From positions 1-64,000 of the forward strand of contig JAVJQS010000003.1 in assembly GCA_040218815.1 (NCBI GenBank): a stretch of DNA of 64,000 bases. The letters run 5' to 3'. Position 1 is the stretch's first letter. Each line of letters opens with the position of its first letter. Source of the stretch: JAVJQS01 sp040218815. Its GTDB lineage: Bacteria > Bacteroidota > Bacteroidia > Flavobacteriales_E > Vicingaceae. Position numbers and translations under genes: made by a program. Below the pieces are notes generated by a model, which worked only from the letters and a program-made list of their open reading frames with translations, searched no databases and was not told the DNA's origin. Shown here one piece after another: positions 34,435 through 45,225 of the stretch.

Positions 34435-37400
34435 TTAACTTTTAATTATCTTCTCAACAAAGGAACCTCTCTCGGTCTCTACTTTAATAATGTAGATTCC
34501 TTTTGGCAAGTCACCCAGATCAAATCGATAATTTAAGTTGGAGAAGTTTAAGTCCAAGGCTGCTTCAACCAACTGACCTTCAATAGTAAGTAACCGAATA
34601 CTTCCTTTAAAGTTTTCTACAGAGCTATATTTTACATTAAGTTCTTCTGCGGCTGGGTTTGGATAGATATCAAATCCATCTTTGAACCCCTTAGCTTCTT
34701 TAAGGGAAGTAATACAACTATCAGTTACTAAAACATAAGCGGTATCATATGGCATTTTATTCACACAACCTGAATCTGAAGTTACCATCACAGTATACCC
34801 ATACACTTGATTCTTCTCTAACAACCATGCATCAACTACTAATGTTTGATTCTGTAATAATCGAACTGAATCAGTACTTGCATTTGAAGTATTAATTACA
34901 GAGCCATCAGGCATAATAATACTCCACTCGTAGCTGTCTTGTCTTCCTTCTACTCTACCTCCATCTAACACAATAGAGGTGTCCTTACAAACTCTCAAAC
35001 GGTTAACATCTGTTCTACAAACTCCACCAGCCAAGAATCCTGGAACTTTTCCTAAGCATTTGTTAAGCTCTAATGAATCAGTTAAAACCGGGATGCTTGA
35101 ATCAATTAGTGGTGGCTCAGGTAAATAATTTACCGTTGCAAACACGGTATCTCTGTCGATAGAAGCACAGAAGCCTTGAATAACATTATTGGTTTTGATG
35201 ATACCCTCTAAGAAGAAAGTATCTGGAGCAAAATATTCAGCAGAGTAACCAAATGGTACATTTCTGTCGGCAATAATGTTACCTCCATTCAAGCTATCGT
35301 ACATACGCACTCCTGTTATGTTGTTTTCAACATCTGCTCTTATGGTCATAAATCCAACATCACATCGTGATGCATCGATACCTGTTGGTACGAATGGTTT
35401 AATCACAGCAACTTCAAATGAATCAGAAATTACTCCTGTATTACATATTCTAACTCGATACGTAGTAGTAGAATCAGGAATTGTAATATAATAGGCTGAA
35501 TCAAAAGGGAAGTTTAATGCTAATGACCAATTGTCATTACCACTTCGGGTAGCCACTTTTTCTTCCCAACGCACTCCACCAAAATGATTCCTCAACCTCA
35601 ATCTCACCTGATCACCAAAACAAACGGTATCATTCGGAATAGCGCGATAGACTTCTCCACCGACCCATTGTGATAGCACTTTAACAGTATATTGATCTTT
35701 CCTGGTAATTACATCACCTGTGGTACTCACATTAACTACAAAGCGATATACTTTGCCAGTATCTGACATATCGAAAGTACTATCCATAGTTACAGTTACA
35801 ATTGAATCTGTTGGCACAGGCTTAAAGTCACCATTGAAGTCTTCCCATAAGTTTTCTGTTACCCATTGAGCCATAGAATCAATTTGCACAAATGTCCCTG
35901 AACTATTTTCTTTAAAGATCACCACTTGAACAAAAGAAGAATCTCTTGTAAAGTTGATCGAATCAGAACCATTGTTTCTAATGTTTACACGAACATTTTG
36001 ATTTTCAGTGTAACAACTCGTAGTATCATCATTAGGTTCAGCTAAGCTTATTGGTGTAAGATCTTTTGCCGCTAAATCATATACTGACAAGTCATCAATA
36101 GCAATGTCTCCAATAGGGCCATCTCCTCTAACACTCCAAAAACGAAGTTTCACAAACTTACCTGCATAGGGCAATAAGCTAATTGTTCTAGATTTCCAAG
36201 GCAGTGCTGGACTAAAGTTTTGATCTCGATCTTGACCGACTAAGGCGTCTATTCGCTCCCATCCAGAGTCGTCGTTAATTTCTAAGTACAATTCACCAAC
36301 ATCAGTTCCGAACATATAATACCAGTATTTCACTTCAGGGTTAATTGCCTGAGATAAATCGATACAACGTGTTTGTAAGACAGCAATATCTCCCAATTGC
36401 AATAAATCAGAGTTTGTCAACATATAAACCCCTTCATCTGGCTTGCCTTTTGTATGGTCTGAAATCGGACCTGTTACATCAGCCTTAGGTGCAGGACCTA
36501 CTTGTGTTGACCAAGTATAAAAACCTGATCCACCAACAAATTGCTGAATTCCATTGGTATAATTTCCACTTACCCCTTCACCTCGAATAAATTCGAAATC
36601 TTCCACAAAAGGCAAAGCTATTGGTGTTGGGTGAAATATTCGATAATCTTCAATTTCATTATTACTTAAGTCTCTATCGCCAGGTAAAATCACATAGGCA
36701 CTCAAATAGAAATTTGTTCTTCCAGACATGTCTATTAAGAAGCTAGGCAAGTTAAGTTGAACATCAACTTTCACACCTGGATCGAAGAATGGGTTTCTTG
36801 GGAAATACACTGTTGTAGTATCCCTCAAATACTGACCGACAGGAAAGTTTTGTATAGCAGAGTCAACCGCTAATACAATTGTTACACTATCAATTCTATC
36901 TAAACCTATATTCTCCAAGCGCATGGTAACTACCTCTTGATTTGAGTAAAAACACAATCCAGTTTGAGGAGTAATAAAGCGTTCAAACTCCACTTGCTGT
37001 CTTGGAGGAGCAAGCATACAGAAATCATCAATAGCATAGAATCCACCTGCATTAATCCCTGTAAAACGCACTTGTGCAAATCCACCAACATGATTAGTCA
37101 TCACCAAGGTGTATTTGGTCCATTGGTAAGCTCCACCAGCTCCACCTTGTGGTCTTAAGGTGTCTCTCATCTCCCATTGACCTCCTGTATTTCTTGTTTC
37201 AATAAACATGGTATGTCCTTCAGAAGGTGCTTGATACCAGAATTCTAGTATTGCAGCAGGAGTATTCGTTAAGTCATAACATGGAGATGTTATGCTAGCC
37301 TGTTGACCAGGCAAACCATCTGCATCATCTAACAATAAGAACGCATCGTTACTTCTACCCGTATGGCCAACAGCTGGTCCACCTCCGCCAATGGAAGCTT

Positions 37401-40400
37401 TAAATGCATAAGCTGCAGTGGTTCCTACCCAACCGTTTGGCAATTTACCATCACGGTAGTCTTTTGGAATTTGACCAAAAACCATATCACTAAAGTCTTC
37501 ACAGTTAGGGAAGGGTCGAGTTTCATGCACTACAGTTTCAACTATGGTGTCATTAAAATAATGCACATCTCCTGCTATTTCTGTCCAAATTTTAAATTCA
37601 TAAGTTCCTGGTTCAGACATATCAATTCTATCGAATTCGAAGGTTTGAAATGCAAGTGGAGCTACAAAACCATTTGTTCCTACCACAGTATCTCTTACAA
37701 TTGGCATTACCATTGGATTTCCCTTGTATGGAGTAAAAGTCAATTGATAACCTAAAACAGATTCTAAAATATCATCCGTTCCTACGTTTTGGAATTGAAC
37801 TCTAAATCGCTCTGTATTTGTCAGCTCACAGTCAGATTCAGGATCAATTATTTTTACAATACTCGCATCATTTGGAACTCTATCTAAAATTTCAACATCA
37901 TCAATCCCCATGTTACCTCCACGGGTATTCCATTCGGCTCTAAATCTAATTTTAACTTTTGGTAATCCAGCAAACTGATCTAATACCACTTGCTTTCTTT
38001 TCCAACGTTCAGTATCGTCGTTTACTTGTCCAGCTGTACCTCGAATAACATCAACTCTATTTCTCCAAGCAGTACCGTCGTGAACATCAACATAAAGGTC
38101 ACCCATATTGGCGCCATACATGTGATACCAAAAGGTCATTAAGATTCTATCAGAAAAGCTAGTAGAAAAATCAATTTCCCCACAAGGCAACTCTAATAAT
38201 GCATCAGGAAGTGTTAATGGAATAGGAACAATATTACTATTCAAATGCATATAACATCCTTTACCATTTTGTAGAGTATTTGCAAAGGTATGGTCTCCAG
38301 ATGGTCCTGATGGCGGAGCTGGAACCGGTGGGTTTGGCATCATACCATCGATATCTGGGCCTGGGCCACAAACTACACCCCAAGAATAACCTGCTGCTGG
38401 TGTATTTCTCCAACCTTGCAAATCACCCGGACTATGGTTTTCAAAGTCCATAAAGTAACGCGGCAATGAAGGCTGACGGTTATTTAACTCCTTAAATATG
38501 GAGTTGTTTTTTGTTATTGTATCACCAGCTAATTTAGCTGTAACTCTAAAGTTTTGCACTCCAGATCTCAATGTTAGGTCAAATGGCGTGCTGAAGGTAT
38601 AAACAATATTCTGTCCAGCATTAATTCCTTGAGACAAGGTGTCGGTTGAAGTTGAAGTACCGTTGGTATAAGTTAGAATAATGCCAGAGTCAATTCTGTT
38701 TAGTCCAACATTTTCCAAACGTACTCTCACGTTATAAGAATTTCCAACTACACAAAAGTCAGCTTCAGGATCGATAATTTCTGTGACAGCGATATCAGTA
38801 TCACTTGGCTCATACAACAAGATGTCATCAATGGCAATATCACCTCTAAAACTAGTTTTGCTCACTGCTCTAAAGCGTATTAAAACACGCTCCCCGGCAT
38901 ATGCATCTAAATCAACTATTGCTCTAGTCCAATCATCCTTACTTGAGGATTGAGTTTCACTTGTAATTGAGGTAGAGCTTACCCCATTGACACTAATGGT
39001 CTCTCCAGTAGACCAGGTACCACCTGAAAATACATCTACAAATAAGTCTCCTAAATTTGGACCAAAACGGTGATACCAAAAGCTCAATCTAACATTAGTA
39101 TTTGGTTGTAAATCAATACAAGGCGACTCAAATATTGCAGTTCCTTGCACCCCAGCTTCTCCATTAGGGTTATTATTACCTGATTCTGTATAGAGGAATA
39201 TTCCATTACCCGTGGTGTGATCACCATAAGGACCTGTTCCTACAGTAAAAGTTGCTTTATCGCCATCTCTACATAAACCAGATTGAACATGCCAGGTGTA
39301 CCCATTGGTGCTTGCCACTTTCCAACCGTTGGTTAAAACTTGACCAAGAGCAGCTACGCAAGATGCATCTTTGAAGGTTTCCATGTCCTCAAAGTAGTTG
39401 GTTCTTTTTGTTTCATTAAAGATAACGTATTCAAATAAGGTATCGTTATCTACATTTCCTTCTCCTTTAGCTGAAGTCCAAGCTTTAATATTATATCGAG
39501 CACCCAAAGTTGATAAGTCAGTTGTAGTATTGAAAAAATAGGTAGCTACTTCATCAGTAAGCAAGCTATCATCTGCTGGATTAGTTTGATTAACAAAAGA
39601 TTCTCTTACCGGAGCTCTATTGTCCACTTGATAATACACCTCTAATGAATCATGCGCAATACTTTTCGTACCAAAATTTTCTATTTCTATGGCGACTATC
39701 GATTGTTCAAATATTTCACAGCCCTCAACTGGTGCAACAACAGCGTTTACACGAGCATCGATTGGTTGTGGTAAATAAAATCCAATATCATCAATTGCTA
39801 TTTGGCTTCTTGAACCACCTTTTATGGCTCTAAATCGAATTTCAACTTCTTGGTTTCTAAACTCTTCAAATTTTGCAGCTGCTTCTCTCCATGGGTCAAA
39901 TTTTGAAGTTTGTTGCTGACCACTAATGGTATAAACTGTATCCCATTGAGCAGTTATATCGTTATACACTTGAACCATTAAGGTTCCCATTGTACTTCCA
40001 AACATATGGTACTTAAACGTCATACCTGCAGTAGTGAAATTCTCGAAAGAAATACACGGTAAATATAAATCTGCAGTTGATCCAGGTTGCGTAGATGTGG
40101 TATACATAAATATTCCACCACCTCTAGTGGCATCAGTTCTTGGACCAGTTAGAGCATTTCCTGTGCCACCGCAAGCACCAGCATTTTGAACATTCCAATG
40201 AAAGGAACCTCCCGCTGGAGGGTCAGCTCTCCAACCTCGTGTTAAAATATCACCAGGTTCAACATTACAACCCCCATCGGTAAAGCTTTCAAAATTTTCT
40301 TCATAGGCAATGGACTGCGTAATGTTCGTAAAACGATAAGATGTAGAATCATTAAATGAATTACTGTCATTTTGAAGTGCTGTCCATGAATTAATTCTGT

Positions 40401-43400
40401 AAGTGGTATTAAAGGAGTTAAATACCCCTTGGGCTGCAAAGTCGTAAATTACAGAACCTCCAACAGGTATGCCTACAGGCAATATTTCGGATAATGTTCC
40501 TCCACCATTTACATTATAATTTACTGTCACAGTATTTGGAAGAATTGAATCAGTACCAAAGTTTTCAACCACAACGGTTACCTGTGAAACAGGGCTACAT
40601 TCTGTTACTGGACTTAATACTCTTGAAACTCTAGCATCTTGAGGAATTGGCTCATATAGTTCAATATCATCAATTGCCATATCTCCTCTATCATTTGAGT
40701 TTCTCTTGACTCCTCTAAATCGAACCTGAATCAACTTGTTTGCAAATTGCCCAAGCTTAACCGCTTTTATTTGCCAAGCGTCAGATTGTATCAATTGAGT
40801 CTCACCAATAACTGTATCAACCCCTAGCGTCCAAATTCCATCTGCTAATACATCAATGTATAAATCACCCATAGATGATCCAAACTTATGGTACCAAAAG
40901 GCCATTGCTGCACCCGAAACACCAACGAAATCTAGACAAGGACTTGTAAGCGTAGCTTCATCATTTTGCGACCCAAGGGTAGATTCTGTATAAAAGAATT
41001 TACCGTTAGCTTGAGTTGTTGAGTGATCACCTAAAGGTCCGGTTCCAAATGTTGGAGTTGCACCATTTGGTCCAACACAAATTCTTGCATTCTGTAAGTT
41101 CCAGGTGTATTGTGTATTTCCTGCTGTCCAGCCTCTACCTACCTGGTCGAAATCTGGCGCCAAACAACTTCCATCAACAAAGTCGAAAGTTGTAAAGTTT
41201 TCTCTATAGCCCGGTAAACGGGTAAAATTAGTAACCAAATAATCAACTACAGAATCATTATTAAAGTTGGAATCACCGTTTAACTCCGTCCATGCCGAAA
41301 TAACATATTCACGACCGGGAATAGAAAGATCTGCCGGTGTTGAAAAGGTATAATTAATAGGTGTTCGCTGAATCAAATCTACTCCAAGTGGCTCTCTAAC
41401 AATTTGAGTATCAAGCCCAGCAATGACCCGATAAACCAAGGTCAAAGAATCTGCTGGAATAATATTTAACCCAAAGTTATCAACGGTAACTTCTACCTGC
41501 GAATTAGCATTTAGGGCACAATTACTTATAGGGCCGTTAATGCTAACCATCTCAGCATCTTGTGCAATTGGTTGATAAATCGCGACATCGTCAATAGCTA
41601 TTACAGATCTAGCTGTTGAGCCCATTGGCAACTCAAAACGAAATCTAAATTTGAGTCTTTTGCCTGCAAATTGGTTCAAATTAATTCGTTCAAATGACCA
41701 AGGTGAATTTGCATTTACTTGAGGAAACGAAGTAATAACATCTACATCTTCTACCCAATTTGTTCCATCAAAAATATCTACATGCAAGCCAGTGCCATAA
41801 TTAGCACCATAACCAAAATACCAAAACTCTAAGACCAAAGAATCTTTCGTAGTAAAATCTAAACATGGACTCGAGATGGATGCAATGTCACCTGCGGTGT
41901 ATGCAGGGACATTTCTAGGTTCAGTATAAATAAAATTACCATTATTTCCAGTGTGATCTGCTGCTGGACCTGCACCACCAGGAGTGTTGGCATTTGAATT
42001 AGCCACCCTCCAATTAAAACTATTATTGGCTGTAACCCATCGAGGACTAATAACAGAATTGGCGTTATTTGCATCTGTACCTGCTAAAAAGTTTACATCA
42101 AAATCCTCAAGAAAAGGAGATGTAAAAAGCGGAGGCGTAGCACTTGTTATGGCAATATTTCTTAAACTATCATTAGAAGATGAACCATCACCAGGTGCAG
42201 TAACCCAAACATTCAAGGTATAATTTCCTGTAGGATTTCCAGTAAAGTTGGCCAACTTCTTGAAATCATAGCGCATTACTGTATTAATGTCAAAGGTCTG
42301 AAATACAGTATCCGTTTGTACTGGTTGATTATCCACTCGGAATGATACTAGGAAAGTATCAAGTGCTGTAGCACCTCTATTTTCTAGTCTTACAGAAACT
42401 ACTTCATTACTATACCCACAATCAGGTGATTGACCTACAATAGGGTAATTTAATCGCTGAATTCCAAGGTCTACTCGCTTAGGGAATCCTATGCGGAAAT
42501 TATCGATTCCAAATCCTTCAAAGGGAGCTCCTACGGCATAAAACCGATTATCAAAATCTGACCAGAATTTAAAACGCAGTTTCACTTGCCCTTCACCAGC
42601 CAAACCAGACAAAATATTTTCTGCTTTTACCCAGCCTCCGCTAGTACCAGACCAGCTAAAACTACCATTCGTTTCTACATTGTACCAATTTCTTTCAATT
42701 ACCGTATTTGGCACTGTTTGCCAGGTTGCTCCATTATCAATAGAAGTTTGAAGCACCAAAGAGTCATCTCGTGTATCAGAATGGCGATACAAATAGAAGG
42801 TTACATTCGGATCTCCTAATGCAGCGCTAAAATCAAAGCATGGAGAAGTTAAATAAGAACGTTCACCGTGATTATAAATGCCAAATAGATTGGTTACCCA
42901 CGCATTATTCCCATCTTGAGCAAAACTGATGACATTACCAGATGGAAAACCTAGATCCCAAGAAGATCTTGTTCCACTTGCTACCCAATCAGATGGAGAA
43001 ACTTCAAAACTCTCTACATAAGGAGCTGAAAAAGAAGGTTCGTTACTCACGACTTGACGTATGGTGTCATTCGTATTAACACCATCAGCAATCCAAGTTG
43101 AATAAACTAGAATATTGTAATTTGTTGTCGCAGATAAGTTAACTGAGTTGGTGAATTGATAAAGCAATGAATCACCCCCAGCAATGGTATCGAGAATTGT
43201 TTCAGTAACCGATTGTGTTCCGTTATCTACATCAAAAGTGATGTCAAAGTTTGTAGCATTAGTGGTTCCTTCATTTTTTATTTTAATAATTGGTAAGTGA
43301 TTAGAATCTAATCCACACGCTACCATTAATGGATCTACAATTTGCGCCACTCGAATATCATCATCAACAGGGGCTGAAATAACAACATTGTCAATTCCGG

Positions 43401-43983
43401 CATACCATGCTTGATCATCTCCATCATCATATATGAATCGTACTTGACAATTAGCATTGGCATAGAAAGAAATATCAATTGAAGCACTTGGAAAGCCATT
43501 ATTACAGTTTTGTGAGCCTGTTTGCCCTGAGGTACCTGCATAACGTCCGCAATCGTCTACTCCAGCGGTAGAAAATACTTGCACCCAATTGCTACCATCA
43601 TAAACCTCTGCTGATAAGGTATCATCTGAAATCCAATCCCGAAAGTTATAATCAAAGCTTAGAGTAGTTGTTCCAGCCAGAGAATTATCAAAAGAAGGAG
43701 TTGTCAAAACAGCCCTATTATCGGCAAACCCAGCAAAACCTAAAGAATCATCATCAAAGTAGGCAAAATTGGTAGAATCAATATTATTTGCCCGGTTAAT
43801 ATTTGGCTCAGTACTTGAACCATCGTAACCAAACTGCCAGTCTACCGTTCCTGAAGCAGCTGAATTTGTCCAGCCAGTAGGTAGCGAACCTGCATTAAAA
43901 TCTTCGTCAACATAAATTTGTTGAGCCTGCAATCCTGTAAGGGTTAATAAAGCAATTCCTAGGTTAAGTAAAAGTTTTTTCAT
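34435..43983 (-). CDS. Giant T9SS-secreted protein with nine MAM/CARDB units (3182 aa)
   Basis: The largest gene of the window. Signal peptide to about residue 20 (GLQAQ). Nine units of about 300 residues start near residues 28, 322, 627, 927, 1229, 1530, 1843, 2160 and 2460. Each has a MAM-like jelly roll (xEDFE, then FWYHxFGxxMGDLYVDV, then VxIRFRA, then IAIDDI) followed by a CARDB-like domain (NFGTDSI). The C-terminal 500 residues hold two Ig-like parts (DTVCFGDQVRLRL; RVCKDTSIVL) and the type A sorting tail (GFDIYPNPAAEELNV, GIYIIKVETE). About 30 nm or more of rod-like modules would reach out from the cell; a role in adhesion or in binding of polysaccharide is inferred. It does not contain the beta-helix seen in the two sister proteins. 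Confidence 0.9.
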   Translation of the reverse strand: MKKLLLNLGIALLTLTGLQAQQIYVDEDFNAGSLPTGWTNSAASGTVDWQFGYDGSSTEPNINRANNIDSTNFAYFDDDSLGFAGFADNRAVLTTPSFDNSLAGTTTLSFDYNFRDWISDDTLSAEVYDGSNWVQVFSTAGVDDCGRYAGTSGQTGSQNCNNGFPSASIDISFYANANCQVRFIYDDGDDQAWYAGIDNVVISAPVDDDIRVAQIVDPLMVACGLDSNHLPIIKIKNEGTTNATNFDITFDVDNGTQSVTETILDTIAGGDSLLYQFTNSVNLSATTNYNILVYSTWIADGVNTNDTIRQVVSNEPSFSAPYVESFEVSPSDWVASGTRSSWDLGFPSGNVISFAQDGNNAWVTNLFGIYNHGERSYLTSPCFDFSAALGDPNVTFYLYRHSDTRDDSLVLQTSIDNGATWQTVPNTVIERNWYNVETNGSFSWSGTSGGWVKAENILSGLAGEGQVKLRFKFWSDFDNRFYAVGAPFEGFGIDNFRIGFPKRVDLGIQRLNYPIVGQSPDCGYSNEVVSVRLENRGATALDTFLVSFRVDNQPVQTDTVFQTFDINTVMRYDFKKLANFTGNPTGNYTLNVWVTAPGDGSSSNDSLRNIAITSATPPLFTSPFLEDFDVNFLAGTDANNANSVISPRWVTANNSFNWRVANSNANTPGGAGPAADHTGNNGNFIYTEPRNVPAYTAGDIASISSPCLDFTTKDSLVLEFWYFGYGANYGTGLHVDIFDGTNWVEDVDVITSFPQVNANSPWSFERINLNQFAGKRLKFRFRFELPMGSTARSVIAIDDVAIYQPIAQDAEMVSINGPISNCALNANSQVEVTVDNFGLNIIPADSLTLVYRVIAGLDTQIVREPLGVDLIQRTPINYTFSTPADLSIPGREYVISAWTELNGDSNFNNDSVVDYLVTNFTRLPGYRENFTTFDFVDGSCLAPDFDQVGRGWTAGNTQYTWNLQNARICVGPNGATPTFGTGPLGDHSTTQANGKFFYTESTLGSQNDEATLTSPCLDFVGVSGAAMAFWYHKFGSSMGDLYIDVLADGIWTLGVDTVIGETQLIQSDAWQIKAVKLGQFANKLIQVRFRGVKRNSNDRGDMAIDDIELYEPIPQDARVSRVLSPVTECSPVSQVTVVVENFGTDSILPNTVTVNYNVNGGGTLSEILPVGIPVGGSVIYDFAAQGVFNSFNTTYRINSWTALQNDSNSFNDSTSYRFTNITQSIAYEENFESFTDGGCNVEPGDILTRGWRADPPAGGSFHWNVQNAGACGGTGNALTGPRTDATRGGGIFMYTTSTQPGSTADLYLPCISFENFTTAGMTFKYHMFGSTMGTLMVQVYNDITAQWDTVYTISGQQQTSKFDPWREAAAKFEEFRNQEVEIRFRAIKGGSRSQIAIDDIGFYLPQPIDARVNAVVAPVEGCEIFEQSIVAIEIENFGTKSIAHDSLEVYYQVDNRAPVRESFVNQTNPADDSLLTDEVATYFFNTTTDLSTLGARYNIKAWTSAKGEGNVDNDTLFEYVIFNETKRTNYFEDMETFKDASCVAALGQVLTNGWKVASTNGYTWHVQSGLCRDGDKATFTVGTGPYGDHTTGNGIFLYTESGNNNPNGEAGVQGTAIFESPCIDLQPNTNVRLSFWYHRFGPNLGDLFVDVFSGGTWSTGETISVNGVSSTSITSETQSSSKDDWTRAIVDLDAYAGERVLIRFRAVSKTSFRGDIAIDDILLYEPSDTDIAVTEIIDPEADFCVVGNSYNVRVRLENVGLNRIDSGIILTYTNGTSTSTDTLSQGINAGQNIVYTFSTPFDLTLRSGVQNFRVTAKLAGDTITKNNSIFKELNNRQPSLPRYFMDFENHSPGDLQGWRNTPAAGYSWGVVCGPGPDIDGMMPNPPVPAPPSGPSGDHTFANTLQNGKGCYMHLNSNIVPIPLTLPDALLELPCGEIDFSTSFSDRILMTFWYHMYGANMGDLYVDVHDGTAWRNRVDVIRGTAGQVNDDTERWKRKQVVLDQFAGLPKVKIRFRAEWNTRGGNMGIDDVEILDRVPNDASIVKIIDPESDCELTNTERFRVQFQNVGTDDILESVLGYQLTFTPYKGNPMVMPIVRDTVVGTNGFVAPLAFQTFEFDRIDMSEPGTYEFKIWTEIAGDVHYFNDTIVETVVHETRPFPNCEDFSDMVFGQIPKDYRDGKLPNGWVGTTAAYAFKASIGGGGPAVGHTGRSNDAFLLLDDADGLPGQQASITSPCYDLTNTPAAILEFWYQAPSEGHTMFIETRNTGGQWEMRDTLRPQGGAGGAYQWTKYTLVMTNHVGGFAQVRFTGINAGGFYAIDDFCMLAPPRQQVEFERFITPQTGLCFYSNQEVVTMRLENIGLDRIDSVTIVLAVDSAIQNFPVGQYLRDTTTVYFPRNPFFDPGVKVDVQLNLPSFLIDMSGRTNFYLSAYVILPGDRDLSNNEIEDYRIFHPTPIALPFVEDFEFIRGEGVSGNYTNGIQQFVGGSGFYTWSTQVGPAPKADVTGPISDHTKGKPDEGVYMLTNSDLLQLGDIAVLQTRCIDLSQAINPEVKYWYYMFGTDVGELYLEINDDSGWERIDALVGQDRDQNFSPALPWKSRTISLLPYAGKFVKLRFWSVRGDGPIGDIAIDDLSVYDLAAKDLTPISLAEPNDDTTSCYTENQNVRVNIRNNGSDSINFTRDSSFVQVVIFKENSSGTFVQIDSMAQWVTENLWEDFNGDFKPVPTDSIVTVTMDSTFDMSDTGKVYRFVVNVSTTGDVITRKDQYTVKVLSQWVGGEVYRAIPNDTVCFGDQVRLRLRNHFGGVRWEEKVATRSGNDNWSLALNFPFDSAYYITIPDSTTTYRVRICNTGVISDSFEVAVIKPFVPTGIDASRCDVGFMTIRADVENNITGVRMYDSLNGGNIIADRNVPFGYSAEYFAPDTFFLEGIIKTNNVIQGFCASIDRDTVFATVNYLPEPPLIDSSIPVLTDSLELNKCLGKVPGFLAGGVCRTDVNRLRVCKDTSIVLDGGRVEGRQDSYEWSIIMPDGSVINTSNASTDSVRLLQNQTLVVDAWLLEKNQVYGYTVMVTSDSGCVNKMPYDTAYVLVTDSCITSLKEAKGFKDGFDIYPNPAAEELNVKYSSVENFKGSIRLLTIEGQLVEAALDLNFSNLNYRFDLGDLPKGIYIIKVETERGSFVEKIIKS

Positions 43984-44723
43984 GATATTCTTTGGTTAAA
44001 AAAAACGAATGTGAAAGTTAATAAACTTTTAACACATTATTATACATCGAGAAGGACGAATATGAAATGGATTTGGTTGCGTCTTAAATTGATTAAGCAG
44101 AACTCATTGACAAATGGTAGTTTTAAATTGACAAATGGCAAATTTTGATTTACGATTTTAGATTTTAGATTTTAGAATTACGATTTACGATCTTAGATTG
44201 TTGATTGCGAATTAGAGGAAGGAATTGATAGTTGAGAATGGATGAAGGATGAAAGAGGAAAGACATGGATAATTGATAATGGAATTTACGGTTTTAGATT
44301 GACGAATTACGATTGACGATTTACGATTGCTAAGCAATACTATCATTCACTTGTCATTGCGCGGAGGAACGACAAAGCAATCTAGTTATGACAATACTGC
44401 ACCATCTCAGACTACTAGACGATTAGTAAAGAGAACTAGATTGCATCCCTGCTACAACGGACAAGCTCTATTGAGTGCAAAGGATTCGCAATATGCAGTT
44501 TAGATTTTGGATTGACGAATTACGATTGACGAATTACGATCTTAGATTGTTGATTGTGAATTAGAGGAAGGAATGGATAATGGAATTTACGGTTTTAGAT
44601 TTTGGATTTTAGATTATTAATTGCGAATTAGATGAAGGAATTGACAATGGATAATTGATAATTGATAATTGACAATGGATAATGGATAATGGATAATGGA
44701 TAATTGAATTTACGATGTTAGAT
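43984..44723. repeat. Degenerate low-complexity repeat island
   Basis: A 740-bp gap without a gene. Most of it is built from words such as TTTACGATTTTAGATT, GAATTACGATTGACG and GGATAATTGATAATGG. Longer repeats exist: 40 bp at 44186-44225 recur at 44535-44574 with one change, and 26 bp at 44275-44300 recur at 44576-44601. These pairs bracket an inverted repeat at 44350-44464. The last 60 bp repeat GGATAAT several times. The 5' region of the 3182-residue gene is the part next to 43984. Confidence 0.8.
44350..44464. mobile_element. REP/MITE-like degenerate inverted repeat
   Basis: The left arm begins CTTGTCATTGCGCGGAGGAA and ends GCAATCTAGTT at 44387; the right arm (44433-44464) is its imperfect reverse complement with matching ends AACTAGATTGC and GACAAG. 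I recall GTCATTGCGAGGAGGAACGA...GCAATCT as a frequent dispersed element in Bacteroidota genomes; this copy is decayed. No transposase is present. Confidence 0.6.
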
Positions 44724-45221
44724 TTACTTATGACCAAAACCAGACATTTTTCGCATCAAGAATGTCAGAATACTTGAATAAAATGTTCCTAAAAGAATAA
44801 AACCTATCAAGGTAATGGTGCTCTGAAAAAAGGGTGATAAGACGAATTCGCCTGTTTGTTTTGCATTTTCCAAATCAAGCCCGCTTTCTTCTGCCAAAGT
44901 CAATTGTGCAGCCAGTTTGCTATCGAAATAAGTAGGATCAATTACGGAGTAATACAAGTAAACAAAAGCGCACATAAAAATAGCATATGTGCTTGCCACA
45001 CGCATTCCTGCTTTAAAATCAACAACAAAACTTGTTTTTTCCGTGGCTTGCATTTTATTCAAGCGGATTCCAAAGAATATACCAGCCATTAATATGAAGA
45101 CATTGCCAAATAAGGCAATTTTTTCATAGTTGGTAAATTGAAATCCCATGGAGTATACCAGCATTTTCAGCAATACTGAAACCACCACCATCCAAACAAC
45201 AATCGAGAAACTAGACTTCAT
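44724..45221 (-). CDS. DUF4199 family membrane protein
   Basis: A 165-residue protein with four predicted membrane helices (about 7-25, 37-55, 75-95, 133-155) and the DUF4199 layout common in Bacteroidota (short helix pair, FKAGMRVASTYAIF, a soluble Lys/Glu loop with YFDSKLAAQ, last helix). Function is unknown. Its start lies 4 bp after the rho stop, so it is read from the rho transcript. Downstream is the repeat island. Confidence 0.85.
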   Translation of the reverse strand: MKSSFSIVVWMVVVSVLLKMLVYSMGFQFTNYEKIALFGNVFILMAGIFFGIRLNKMQATEKTSFVVDFKAGMRVASTYAIFMCAFVYLYYSVIDPTYFDSKLAAQLTLAEESGLDLENAKQTGEFVLSPFFQSTITLIGFILLGTFYSSILTFLMRKMSGFGHK

Positions 45222-45225
45222 ACAA

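Noticed and set aside
37363..37755. 130-codon plus-strand frame within the 3182-residue gene
   Set aside because: Antisense to a clearly coding region with conserved domains; no independent support.
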